This document shows, piece by piece, positions 54,930 through 63,328 of a stretch of 64,000 bases of DNA (position 1 is its first letter; the number at the start of each line of letters is the position of its first letter). Below the pieces are notes generated by a model. It ran no database searches. It was not told the DNA's origin and was given only the letters and a program-made list of their open reading frames with translations. Both the position numbers and the translations under genes were made by a program. The stretch is from NCBI RefSeq assembly GCF_023015885.1, contig NZ_JALKBE010000001.1:496001-560000 (forward strand), in the 5' to 3' direction. Source of the DNA: Aliiroseovarius sp. S1123 (GTDB lineage: Bacteria > Pseudomonadota > Alphaproteobacteria > Rhodobacterales > Rhodobacteraceae).

Positions 54930-57391
54930 CGGATCCCGTCTGCGTTTCCATCAGCGTTCTGGCCGGTTGCGATCAGGGTGGCAAGGCCGGATTGCTCCAT
55001 CAGGCGGTCGGCTTCGGCCTGAAGAAGCGCCTCGCGGCCAGCGCCGTTGACGGGCACTTTGCCAACCTCAAGGAACAGGGGGGCGGCGAAGGGGGTGACC
55101 TGATCGGTGACGACATGGTCGATCCGGCCTTGAGTGCGGGTCAACATTTCGTCGATGCGACCAAAGCCAATCAAGCCGCGCATCGCCTCGGTTCGGGTGA
55201 TCTGTAGCAGCAGGTGGTCCGGATCGTATTTGCGCAACGTGTCATAGAGGATGTCCGAGGAAAACGTCGCCTGTCGCCCCGAGGAGCGTTTGCCCGGCAG
55301 GTTACGAGTGATTAGCCCGGCGATGGTGGCAGCGCCCTTGAAGCTGCGCTTCATCAGCGCATTATCGGCCAGCCAGCCCTCAAGCCCGTCTTGCAACTGA
55401 TCTGCATTCAGCACCTGCATCGGGTCTGTCACATGCGCGACGGACCAGATGAGCGTGGCGTAATCGGTGGCAACAAAGCCCAGCGGCCCTAGGCCCAACT
55501 CCTCCATCTGGCGGGTGACCATCAGGCCCAGCGTTTGCTGCGCGTTCTTGCCAGCAAAGCCATAGATGCAGGTATGGGCGCGTTCGTCATGGTCGAAGCT
55601 TTCCACAAGGATGCGGCCCGTACGGGGCAGGTGGCTGACCTGCGCCTGCAGGCGGATCCAGTCCAGCGTGTGCCTTGGCAGATTGGGCAGGGCGGGGCGG
55701 TGGAGCAGATCGAGAATGCGAACGGACAGCTGTGTCGATGTGGCGAATTTCGTGCCCGAGAATACCGCGAGCTTCGGCTTGCGGCCCCGGTCGCGGCTGA
55801 CTTGCACCTCCATCTCGCGCAGGCTTTCGAACCGGACGATCTGCCCGCCCATCAGGAAGGTATCACCTGGAACCAGAGAGGCGGCGAAGCTTTCCTCGAC
55901 CTCGCCCAGCGGTTTTCCGGCGGACGCACCGGATCGCCCCTTCATCCGCACCTTCAGCGTATCTGTGTCGATGATCGTACCGATATTCATCCGCACCTGC
56001 TGTGCAAGCCGCGGATCGCGCAGCCGCCATAGCCCGTCGTCCCGCTGCATCAGGCGTTGCCAGCGGTCATAGGCGCGCAGGGCGTAGCCGCCGGTCGCGA
56101 CGAAGTCCAGACAGTCGTCAAACTGCGCGCGGGTCAGGGTGCGATAAGGGCCTGCTCCAGTCACTTCTTTGAACAAGGCGTCTGCGTCGAAGGGGGCCGC
56201 GCAGGCGGTGATCAGGATATGCTGGCAGAGCACATCGAGCGGGCCGGGGCCGCGCGGGTCTCCGTCAAGATCATGGGCCAGAACGGCTTCGATCGCGGCG
56301 TGGCATTCGATCACCTCCCAGCGGTTTGCGGGTAGGATCAGTGCTTTCGACGGCGCGTTATAGCGGTGATTGGCGCGGCCGATACGCTGGACGAGGCGCT
56401 TTACGTTCTTGGGGGCGCCGACCTGAATGACCAGATCCACGTCGCCCCAGTCGAGCCCCAGATCCAGCGACCCGGTACACACTACGGCGCGCAGCTGTCC
56501 CGCGACCATTGCGGCCTCGACCTTCTTGCGCTGTTCCAGCGCGAGGGATCCGTGGTGAATTCCGATGGGCAAGCCGTCAGCATTCGCCAGCCACAGCTCA
56601 TGGAAGAAGATCTCGGCCTGCGCGCGGGTGTTGTGGAAGATGAGCGTCGTTTTGTGTTGGGCGACCTGCTGCAGCACTTCGGGAATGGCGTATCGCCCGC
56701 CACCGCCCGACCATGGGGGCGGGGTATCGGTGGTCAGCATGCCAATGTCCGGGTCCGGGCCGGGATCGGCCTGCACGATGTGACAGGGCGCGGGGTGGGG
56801 CGCGACGAAGCGGGCAAGCGCCGGGGGATCCTCGACGGTCGCCGACAATCCGATGCGCCGCAGACCGGGACACATTGCTTGAAGGCGCGACAGGCACAGC
56901 ATCAGCTGATCACCCCGCTTGCTTTCGGCAAGCGCGTGCAGCTCATCCACCACAACCCGCTTGAGCCCTGCGAAGATGCGTGGCGCGTCTTCATAGCTGA
57001 GCAACAGGGCCAGACTTTCCGGCGTGGTCAGTAGGATGTGCGGGGGATCGGCGCGTTGTGCTTTTTTGCGGGTCTGCGAGGTGTCGCCCGAGCGGTCCTC
57101 GACCCGGATGGGCAGGCCCAGGTCGTTGATGGGCGTTGTCAGGTTGCGCCGCATATCCGCCGCCAGTGCCTTCAGGGGCGAGATGTAGAGCGTATGCAGG
57201 CCCGGTTCAGGATCGGCTCCAAGCTCGACCAGGCTGGGCAGGAAACCGGCGAGCGTCTTACCGCCGCCCGTCGGCGCGATCAGCATAAGCGAGGGATCCA
57301 GCGCACGCGCGAGCATCTCAACCTGATGCGGATGCGGTGACCAGTTGCGGTCGGAAAACCAGCTTTGGAACTTGGCAGGAAGGGACGTCAT
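54926..57391 (-). CDS. Lhr-like DEXH helicase (ligase-associated DNA damage response)
   Basis: A superfamily 2 helicase of 821 residues. Walker A APTGGGKT (39-46), DEXH box VVVDELHAL, motif III SATVEDP and motif VI QRIGRANHR are present, followed by the Lhr-type C-terminal domains. Bacterial Lhr-like helicases of this size are 3'-5' DNA translocases linked to repair of crosslink damage. The start MTSLPAKF at 57391 is preferred over the ORF start at 57484. It leads the two-gene unit with pdeM and is divergent from the DUF4405 gene. Confidence 0.94.
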   Translation of the reverse strand: MTSLPAKFQSWFSDRNWSPHPHQVEMLARALDPSLMLIAPTGGGKTLAGFLPSLVELGADPEPGLHTLYISPLKALAADMRRNLTTPINDLGLPIRVEDRSGDTSQTRKKAQRADPPHILLTTPESLALLLSYEDAPRIFAGLKRVVVDELHALAESKRGDQLMLCLSRLQAMCPGLRRIGLSATVEDPPALARFVAPHPAPCHIVQADPGPDPDIGMLTTDTPPPWSGGGGRYAIPEVLQQVAQHKTTLIFHNTRAQAEIFFHELWLANADGLPIGIHHGSLALEQRKKVEAAMVAGQLRAVVCTGSLDLGLDWGDVDLVIQVGAPKNVKRLVQRIGRANHRYNAPSKALILPANRWEVIECHAAIEAVLAHDLDGDPRGPGPLDVLCQHILITACAAPFDADALFKEVTGAGPYRTLTRAQFDDCLDFVATGGYALRAYDRWQRLMQRDDGLWRLRDPRLAQQVRMNIGTIIDTDTLKVRMKGRSGASAGKPLGEVEESFAASLVPGDTFLMGGQIVRFESLREMEVQVSRDRGRKPKLAVFSGTKFATSTQLSVRILDLLHRPALPNLPRHTLDWIRLQAQVSHLPRTGRILVESFDHDERAHTCIYGFAGKNAQQTLGLMVTRQMEELGLGPLGFVATDYATLIWSVAHVTDPMQVLNADQLQDGLEGWLADNALMKRSFKGAATIAGLITRNLPGKRSSGRQATFSSDILYDTLRKYDPDHLLLQITRTEAMRGLIGFGRIDEMLTRTQGRIDHVVTDQVTPFAAPLFLEVGKVPVNGAGREALLQAEADRLMEQSGLATLIATGQNADGNADGIR

Positions 57392-57496
57392 GGGGGCAGG
57401 ATAGGGAATTCCGGCGCGGGGTGAAATTGCTTCTTTAGGTGCGACGGAAAATCGCTGGGCTTTCGTATCACGCAGGACGACCAAAGGAGTAGATCG

Positions 57497-57991
57497 ATGT
57501 CGACACTGCGCAAATGGGCCACGCCGCTGACGGTGGGATCATTTCTTGTAATGGGCGTGACGGGCACGCTGATGTTCTTTCACCTGAACACCATGGTGGG
57601 GAAGGTGATCCATGAATGGGCGGGTTGGCTGATGCTGATCGGTGTTGGCGCGCATATCGTGCTGAACTGGCGCGCGCTGACCACCTATTTCAAACGTCCG
57701 CTGGCGATATGGATCATGGGCGTTGGGGCCGCTTTGACCATCGCGACGGTGCTTCCGATTGGCAGCGCAGGCGAACCGCCCGTGCGCAGTATGGTGATGG
57801 CCGTGGCACATGCGGATGAGGCGACGTTGATGGCCTTGTCCGGACATGATCTGCAAGAGGGCCGCGCGCTTCTGTCCGCAGCTGGCGTCGCGTTGCAGCC
57901 GGGGCAAAGCCTTGCGGACGCAACCGATGGCGATTTCGGCCTGCAATCGGCGGCCATGTCGGCGCTCTTCGCATCAGGTGAGGATCACTGA
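57497..57991 (+). CDS. DUF4405 membrane protein
   Basis: A 164-residue protein with three hydrophobic helices in the first 95 residues, carrying histidines in HLNTMVGKVIHEWAGWL and GVGAHIVLNW, the pattern of heme b-binding DUF4405/cytochrome b561-like domains. A soluble C-terminal part of about 65 residues has HDLQEGRALLSAAGVALQPG, as in membrane proteins with an appended small domain. AAAGGAG precedes the ATG. It is a single gene divergent from the Lhr-like helicase. Confidence 0.82.
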   Translation: MSTLRKWATPLTVGSFLVMGVTGTLMFFHLNTMVGKVIHEWAGWLMLIGVGAHIVLNWRALTTYFKRPLAIWIMGVGAALTIATVLPIGSAGEPPVRSMVMAVAHADEATLMALSGHDLQEGRALLSAAGVALQPGQSLADATDGDFGLQSAAMSALFASGEDH

Positions 57992-58079
57992 CCCCAGAGT
58001 TTGCCGGTATTGTCCCTGACTGGCAAAAAAATCGGGCGGGATCTGACATGCAGAGCCCGCCCGGTTAATCGTCATTCGC

Positions 58080-59393
58080 TTAGTGAATGATTTCTTCTTC
58101 TTTCACGAACATGTTTTCCCACGCCCGGTCGATCAGCTCGGGCGACATCTGATAGGGAATCCCTTCAAATTCGCAAATCGAGATCATCTGGTCGATCAGG
58201 AAGATCGGCTGATAGTTCGCATAGACGTTGTCGATCAGCGGGTACTTGTTCTTCAGAAGGTGGATCAGGGCCTCTTGCGACAGGGGCATCTTCCGCTTCT
58301 TGGCCACCATGGCGAAGATTTTCAGGAAGTCTTCCTGATCGGGGCCGTCGATCTTGATTTTATAGAAGATCCGGCGCAACGCCGCCCTATCGAAGATCTT
58401 GTTCGGGTGGAAGTTGGTCGAGAAGATGACCAGCGTATCGAAAGGCACCTCGAATTTCTCACCCGATTGCAGTGCCAGAATATCTTTGTTCTCTTCCAGT
58501 GGAACAATCCAGCGGTTGACCAGCGCCTGCGGAGGCTCGGATTGACGACCAAGGTCATCCACGATGAAGACGCCACCGGTCGATTTCAGCTGAAGCGAAG
58601 CGGTATAGGTCCGTGCGGTTGGGTTATAGACCAAGTCTAGCATGTCCAGCGACAGTTCACCCCCGGTGATTACGGTCGGGCGATCGCACAGCACATAGCG
58701 GCGGTCGTATTTCCGGGCCGTTCGGCGAAGTGAATCCGGGTTGTCGAAATCCTCTTCCGCCGAGGAATGCACGATCGGGTCATAAACCGTAATGATCTGG
58801 CCGGAATACTCGATCGCTTTCGGAACATAGATCTTGTCCCCCAGCGCGTCGCGGATCCCGTTCGAGATCGACGACTTCCCGTTGCCCGGCGGGCCATACA
58901 TCAAGATCGAGCGGCCAGACCCAACGGCCGGCCCAAGCTGGTCCAGCAGGTTGTCTGGCAGAATCAGGTGCCCCATTGCACCGGTCAGCTGGTCGCGTGT
59001 CATTGTGATGTTGCGGATCGACTGGCGCTTTACCTGCTCGGCGTAGATCTCCATCGGGACGGGCATGGCGCCGAAATATTCGGACTGTGACAGCGCATCC
59101 AGCGCGCGCGCCTTGCCGGTATCGGACAGGCGGTATCCCATTTCCGAGCTCTGCGCGCCGGCATGCATGGTTCCCATTGCCTCGACCAGACTGAGGTCGC
59201 GACCCATGTCGATCAGCTCTTGTACAACGCGGGCGGGCACGCACAGGACGCGTTCCAGATCGGTGATCCGCTCTAGATTTGTGCGGAACATGGTTTTCAG
59301 CAGGATGTCCCGCATCATGACCGTGGTCAGCCCAAGGTCGCTTGCGGTCTTCAGGCCCGGAGGCGCAATCATATCAGACTGTTGCACATTCAT
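58080..59393 (-). CDS. AAA ATPase of unknown role next to the Tad locus
   Basis: A 437-residue protein with a MoxR/AAA-type ATPase core after a 150-residue N-terminal helical region: Walker A YGPPGNGKSS, Walker B GGVFIVDDLGRQ, and a sensor FSTNFHPN. The N-terminal part has the repeated VPARVVQELIDMG and YRLSDTGKARALDAL segments, the latter a winged-helix-like pattern. No signal peptide or membrane helix. Proteins of this type in Rhodobacteraceae lie close to Tad pilus genes, which is also the case here, so a role in assembly or regulation is possible but unproven. It diverges from the GT-C-like gene. Confidence 0.75.
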   Translation of the reverse strand: MNVQQSDMIAPPGLKTASDLGLTTVMMRDILLKTMFRTNLERITDLERVLCVPARVVQELIDMGRDLSLVEAMGTMHAGAQSSEMGYRLSDTGKARALDALSQSEYFGAMPVPMEIYAEQVKRQSIRNITMTRDQLTGAMGHLILPDNLLDQLGPAVGSGRSILMYGPPGNGKSSISNGIRDALGDKIYVPKAIEYSGQIITVYDPIVHSSAEEDFDNPDSLRRTARKYDRRYVLCDRPTVITGGELSLDMLDLVYNPTARTYTASLQLKSTGGVFIVDDLGRQSEPPQALVNRWIVPLEENKDILALQSGEKFEVPFDTLVIFSTNFHPNKIFDRAALRRIFYKIKIDGPDQEDFLKIFAMVAKKRKMPLSQEALIHLLKNKYPLIDNVYANYQPIFLIDQMISICEFEGIPYQMSPELIDRAWENMFVKEEEIIH

Positions 59394-59448
59394 TTTCTTT
59401 GCCCGATCATTCGTTCAGATTATTCCATTAATCCGTGTATATATGCAC

Positions 59449-59463
59449 TTGTATAGCCTACAA
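59449..59463. promoter_or_regulatory. Small inverted repeat in the divergent promoter region
   Basis: TTGTA-TAGCC-TACAA lies in the AT-rich 126-base gap between the AAA ATPase and GT-C-like genes and could be an operator acting on both. Confidence 0.3.
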
Positions 59464-59519
59464 AGCCTTGCCAGAGAATACATTGACGCTAATCTGGCTA
59501 CAAAAAAATGAGGGCAGGG

Positions 59520-61208
59520 ATGAGCGCAAATAGTGGTAAGATTTTGGCGGTCTTCATGGCCGTGTTTCTGGCGGCCTATGCATTCCTCACCTTTTCGAAG
59601 GGCGGATTCTTCATCGGCAAGCATGAAGGGGACACGCTTCACCTGCTGCAAATGCTGTTTCGGATGCAAGACGGGGACTGGCCGCATTTCGATTTTGTCA
59701 CTCCGATTGGCATCTTGGCTTTCGCCCCGATTGTGGTTTTCCTGAAGCTCGGATTTGGCGCTGGGCAAGCCATGCTGGCGGGTCAATACCTTGTAGCTGT
59801 GGTGCTGTTTCCGTTTATCTGGTGGGTGGCAAGAAGCCGGTTTTCGGGGGGCTGGACCTATCTTTTCGCGGGCACCATCCTGATCTTCTGCGTGGCGCTG
59901 GTGTATGGAGAGGTGATCGACGCGGTATCGATCTCGATGCACTACAACCGCTGGGCCTGGGCTGCGGCCTTCTTGGCCATCACCGTTGCCATGCTTCCGT
60001 CAAGCGCAAGCCGCAGCGCGTCCATCGCAGACGGGGTTGTGGTCGGCGCGATGATGGTCGTTATGGCACTGATCAAGGTGACCTATTTCGCGGCGTTTTT
60101 CCTTCCCGTCCTGATCGGCCTCTTGGCACGCGGGGCTGGGCGCACGGTGCTTTGGGCCGTAATCAGCGGAGTGGTGGCTGCAGGCTTGGCAACGCTGGCC
60201 GTTGGGACGCCCATCTTCTGGTTGGCCTATCTTCAGGATCTTCTGAACGTCGCCGGTTCCGAGGTACGTCCCCAACCCGGACGTGACTTTGGCTATGTGG
60301 TCAGTGCGCCCGCCTATATCGGGGGGTCCCTGATCATTATGGCATCGGTGGTGCTAATGCGGCAGGCAGATCGCAAGCCCGAGGGGCTCATGCTTTTGTT
60401 GCTGGCGCCGGCGTTTTTTTATGTGACCTATCAGAATTTCGGAAATGATCCCCAATGGTTATGGCTTCTGGGCCTGTTGCTTTTTGCACGTCTTCCAGAC
60501 GCGGGACTGAAGAACGGGTTCGGTTGGGATCTGCGGCAATCGGTAATGGTCTGCGCCGTTGCGGCACTGGCGCTCGCATCTCCGAGCTTTATGAATTTGA
60601 CGGCAAGCCCTCTGCGCCATCTGGCCACGGATGTCGAGAAATACGAACCCGTGATGCCCGGTTCCGGCCCGCATGAGGACCTTCAAACCTTTGCCCCACG
60701 CGCTTTCCAGCTGGACTTTCGCGCGGCCATGGATGGCGAGGGCACACCTTTCGCGCACTATGCCGAGTATACCGACCGCGATAAGCTGGAAGTCACTTTT
60801 CAAGGCGAAGATATGTCTTATTGCACGCTAGAGCTTGGTCTGGTTGGCTGGTTTGAAACTGTCGCCAATGACATCGCCACTTGGGAAGGTGGTGAAGGGG
60901 CCGCGTTGTTCACCGCGGATCTTCTGTCCAGCTATTGGCTCTATGCCGATCTGGCACCTCTGAAACGCGGCGCGCCATGGTATTATGGCGAACTGTCGGG
61001 GATCGAAAACGCCGACTATCTGCTGGTGCCGAAATGCCCGTTATCGGCGCCGACGCGCAAGGCGATCCTGGACGAGATCTCGGCGCAGAGCTGGGCCGAC
61101 AAGGTGACAGAGGTGCGCCGGACCGAGCTTTATACGCTTTTTGCGTTGCCCGGGGAAAAGGCCGAGCCGGTTGAACGCAAAGCTGACCTCGAGGACGAAA
61201 CCTCGTAG
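59520..61208 (+). CDS. Polytopic membrane protein, GT-C glycosyltransferase-like
   Basis: A 562-residue protein with 9-11 hydrophobic helices up to about residue 365 and a soluble C-terminal part of about 190 residues. The first extracytoplasmic loop has acidic KHEGDTLHLLQ and, slightly later, GDWPHFDFVTPIGIL, which recalls the G-PYRDF-TP pattern of GT-C transferases such as PMT and ArnT. The C-terminal domain (SYCTLELGLVGWFE, LVPKCPLSAP) is probably periplasmic. The ATG at 59520 with AGGG upstream is preferred to the ATG at 59508. Glycosylation of pilus or surface components is a guess from location. Confidence 0.65.
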   Translation: MSANSGKILAVFMAVFLAAYAFLTFSKGGFFIGKHEGDTLHLLQMLFRMQDGDWPHFDFVTPIGILAFAPIVVFLKLGFGAGQAMLAGQYLVAVVLFPFIWWVARSRFSGGWTYLFAGTILIFCVALVYGEVIDAVSISMHYNRWAWAAAFLAITVAMLPSSASRSASIADGVVVGAMMVVMALIKVTYFAAFFLPVLIGLLARGAGRTVLWAVISGVVAAGLATLAVGTPIFWLAYLQDLLNVAGSEVRPQPGRDFGYVVSAPAYIGGSLIIMASVVLMRQADRKPEGLMLLLLAPAFFYVTYQNFGNDPQWLWLLGLLLFARLPDAGLKNGFGWDLRQSVMVCAVAALALASPSFMNLTASPLRHLATDVEKYEPVMPGSGPHEDLQTFAPRAFQLDFRAAMDGEGTPFAHYAEYTDRDKLEVTFQGEDMSYCTLELGLVGWFETVANDIATWEGGEGAALFTADLLSSYWLYADLAPLKRGAPWYYGELSGIENADYLLVPKCPLSAPTRKAILDEISAQSWADKVTEVRRTELYTLFALPGEKAEPVERKADLEDETS

Positions 61209-61234
61209 GGAAGAACGTCACACCATGCCGCAAC

Positions 61235-61262
61235 GAAAAAACCCGCAGTCGAAAACTGCGGG
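61235..61262 (-). terminator. Terminator after the prepilin peptidase gene
   Basis: CCCGCAGT / ACTGCGGG stem; on the minus strand a run of six T residues follows, which ends the Tad transcript 25 bases after the stop. Confidence 0.85.
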
Positions 61263-61286
61263 CTTCTTGATGTATTGGTTTTGATA

Positions 61287-61787
61287 TCAGGCGCCGTAGA
61301 TCAGACCGCAGATCAGATAGGTCAGGAAGGTCAGACAGATGCTTAATCCCATCGGATAGTCGCGTCGTGACCAGCTTTCCCAATCCGGTACCAACTCGCG
61401 CAAGGGCTTGATGCGGCGAAGGATTCTGTGGGCCGTGAAGCCAACGACGATCATCGCGGCAAAGATGGTCAACACCAGAAACGTATCCTGTACTGCCACG
61501 AAGGGCGCGATGGCTGCGGCGAATTTGGCATCACCTGCCCCAAGCATCCGCGCCGCATTCATCAGAAATCCAAGGACCAGGATGAGAGCGAAATGGGACC
61601 AGCGCCACAGATAAGTTGACAGATCCAAGGCAAAGAAGCCCAGGACCGCGAAGCCAATCAGCAAGACCATAACGGCCTTGTTCGGAATCTTCATCCGGGC
61701 CATGTCCGACCACATCACCCAGGCGGACACCAGAAGGGCGAGGGGCAGGAATAGCATCGCTGCCCATTGTGTCAGGAAAATCTGCAT
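61287..61787 (-). CDS. Prepilin peptidase TadV/CpaA (A24 family)
   Basis: A 166-residue membrane aspartic peptidase that cleaves and may methylate Flp prepilins. The two active aspartates are recognised in the WSDMARMKIPN loop and in the MLGAGDAKFA motif (GxGD). Five to six hydrophobic helices are seen, and the short form lacks the N-terminal cytoplasmic domain of PilD, as in TadV/CpaA. It is the last gene of the Tad transcript on the minus strand, followed by a terminator. Confidence 0.92.
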   Translation of the reverse strand: MQIFLTQWAAMLFLPLALLVSAWVMWSDMARMKIPNKAVMVLLIGFAVLGFFALDLSTYLWRWSHFALILVLGFLMNAARMLGAGDAKFAAAIAPFVAVQDTFLVLTIFAAMIVVGFTAHRILRRIKPLRELVPDWESWSRRDYPMGLSICLTFLTYLICGLIYGA

Positions 61788-61792
61788 GCGCC

Positions 61793-62659
61793 TTACCCGT
61801 TGGAGACGTTGTTTTCCAAAGCCTCAAGCGCGCGCGCGGCGGCTTCAAAATGCTGTGGATGGGTGTCGATCGCTTCCTGAAGCAGGCCCTTCCCGACTGT
61901 CACGTCGCCTTGCTTGATCGCTGATAGGGCAAGCGTGTGCAGAAGCTGTGCGCGCTCGATCTGGGTCATCGAGATGACGGGCAGGTCGTATTTCCGCTGT
62001 GCCCCGCGTGCAAGAACCAGGTTATTTTTCGTGGTGAACCGCTTGGCGTCATAGCTCAGGGATTGGGTAAACAGATCCTCTGCGCCCTTATAGTCGGCGC
62101 GCGTCAGTTTCGAATATCCCCAGTTGTTCAGAACGGTCGCCGGGTTCGTGGTCAGGCCCACAGCGGTCTCATAGAAGCTGTCTGCCTTCTTCCACTCTTC
62201 TTTGCTGTCAGCAATCATTGCCTCTAGCCTGTAACGACGGAAGGTTTCGTGTGTGGGGGGGATCTTGTTTAGTTCCGCCTCGGCCTGTTCCCAGTCGCCC
62301 GATCGGATCAGCGCGTCGGCCAGAGAAACACGGTCTTCGTTGGTGGCGCCGGGAAGTGATACAACTTTCTTCCATACTCCGACAGCTTCAGATGGGCGCT
62401 TGGCGCGCACAAGAGATTGCCCAAGGCCGCGTTGAAGATCAATGCGATCAGGATTGTTTTTTACAGCACCGCGGAAATAGGCCGCGGCTTCGTCTGCGTC
62501 TCCGACCGTCAGCATGATGTCGTTCAGGTTGCTTTCGTCGATGACATTCAAATCTGCCATGGCGCGTTCGACGTCTTCACCCTGGCCTTTGGGGTTTTGA
62601 CATGCCGAAAGGGCCAAGGCACTGCTTACGCAAAGCACAAGTAGAGTTGGGTGGCGCAT
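61793..62659 (-). CDS. TPR lipoprotein of the Tad locus (TadD-like)
   Basis: A 288-residue lipoprotein with the lipobox LALSAC (Cys20) and a run of tetratricopeptide repeats (AAYFRGAVKNNPDRIDLQRG, NWGYSKLTRADYKGAEDLFTQ). It matches TadD, the pilotin-like TPR protein of Flp pilus assembly. It ends five bases before the prepilin peptidase start and lies 30 bases after the second TPR gene. Confidence 0.85.
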   Translation of the reverse strand: MRHPTLLVLCVSSALALSACQNPKGQGEDVERAMADLNVIDESNLNDIMLTVGDADEAAAYFRGAVKNNPDRIDLQRGLGQSLVRAKRPSEAVGVWKKVVSLPGATNEDRVSLADALIRSGDWEQAEAELNKIPPTHETFRRYRLEAMIADSKEEWKKADSFYETAVGLTTNPATVLNNWGYSKLTRADYKGAEDLFTQSLSYDAKRFTTKNNLVLARGAQRKYDLPVISMTQIERAQLLHTLALSAIKQGDVTVGKGLLQEAIDTHPQHFEAAARALEALENNVSNG

Positions 62660-62689
62660 GTTCGCGTCCTTTACTGCTCGTCTCTCCGT

Positions 62690-63298
62690 CTAGATTTCGG
62701 ACAGTAGCAGGTAGTCACCCGAGCCTCTCCGAACCAGCGAAAATGTATCATTATTGGCTGGATCATAATCCGGATCGCCTTGATTGGCGAGCGCCAGGCG
62801 CAAATTCTCCCGAATTTCGGCAGATTGGCCACGATCCAGACCAAATGCGATCCGGAAGACGTGGGCTGCTTCGCTGACCTGGCCGGTTTCCATCAGCACG
62901 ACGCCCAAATTATTCCAAGCCGGTGCAAAGTTCACGTCCACCTGAGTGGCCCTGCGCAGCAATTTCTCGGCTTGTCTTAACCGACCAAGCTGCAGATTTG
63001 CCGACCCTAGGGCAGAAAGAACATCCACTGTGAAACCGTGTTCAATCGCCGCACGCTTATAAGCCTTCAGCGCAAGCTCGTGTTCACCAGCAGCGGTCAA
63101 CCTGTGGCCAACGATCAGCCCGTCGACCGAGTCGTCCAGCGTGCCGTAGGTCCCGGGGGCGTATGGGCTGTCATCTGCGCGTCCAAACCCGGTCGTGTTG
63201 GTCTGGCATCCGGTCAGAAACATCACAGATGCTACCACGGTCAGCATGCTGACGGATCTCAGGCCGGTGTGCTTCGGAAGGGTGGGCCGCTGGATCAC
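62690..63298 (-). CDS. Second TPR lipoprotein of the Tad locus
   Basis: A 202-residue lipoprotein with the lipobox FLTGC after a hydrophobic signal sequence (about 16-31) and two to three TPRs (HELALKAYKRAAIEHG, FAPAWNNLGVVLMETGQ). It is shorter than its neighbour and is another TadD-type protein; the pair of TPR genes after tadC is common in Tad loci of Rhodobacteraceae. Both probably help the outer-membrane secretin or pilus assembly. Confidence 0.82.
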   Translation of the reverse strand: MIQRPTLPKHTGLRSVSMLTVVASVMFLTGCQTNTTGFGRADDSPYAPGTYGTLDDSVDGLIVGHRLTAAGEHELALKAYKRAAIEHGFTVDVLSALGSANLQLGRLRQAEKLLRRATQVDVNFAPAWNNLGVVLMETGQVSEAAHVFRIAFGLDRGQSAEIRENLRLALANQGDPDYDPANNDTFSLVRRGSGDYLLLSEI

Positions 63299-63328
63299 GT
63301 GATGTTCCTTTCCATGACGGATGCGCGG

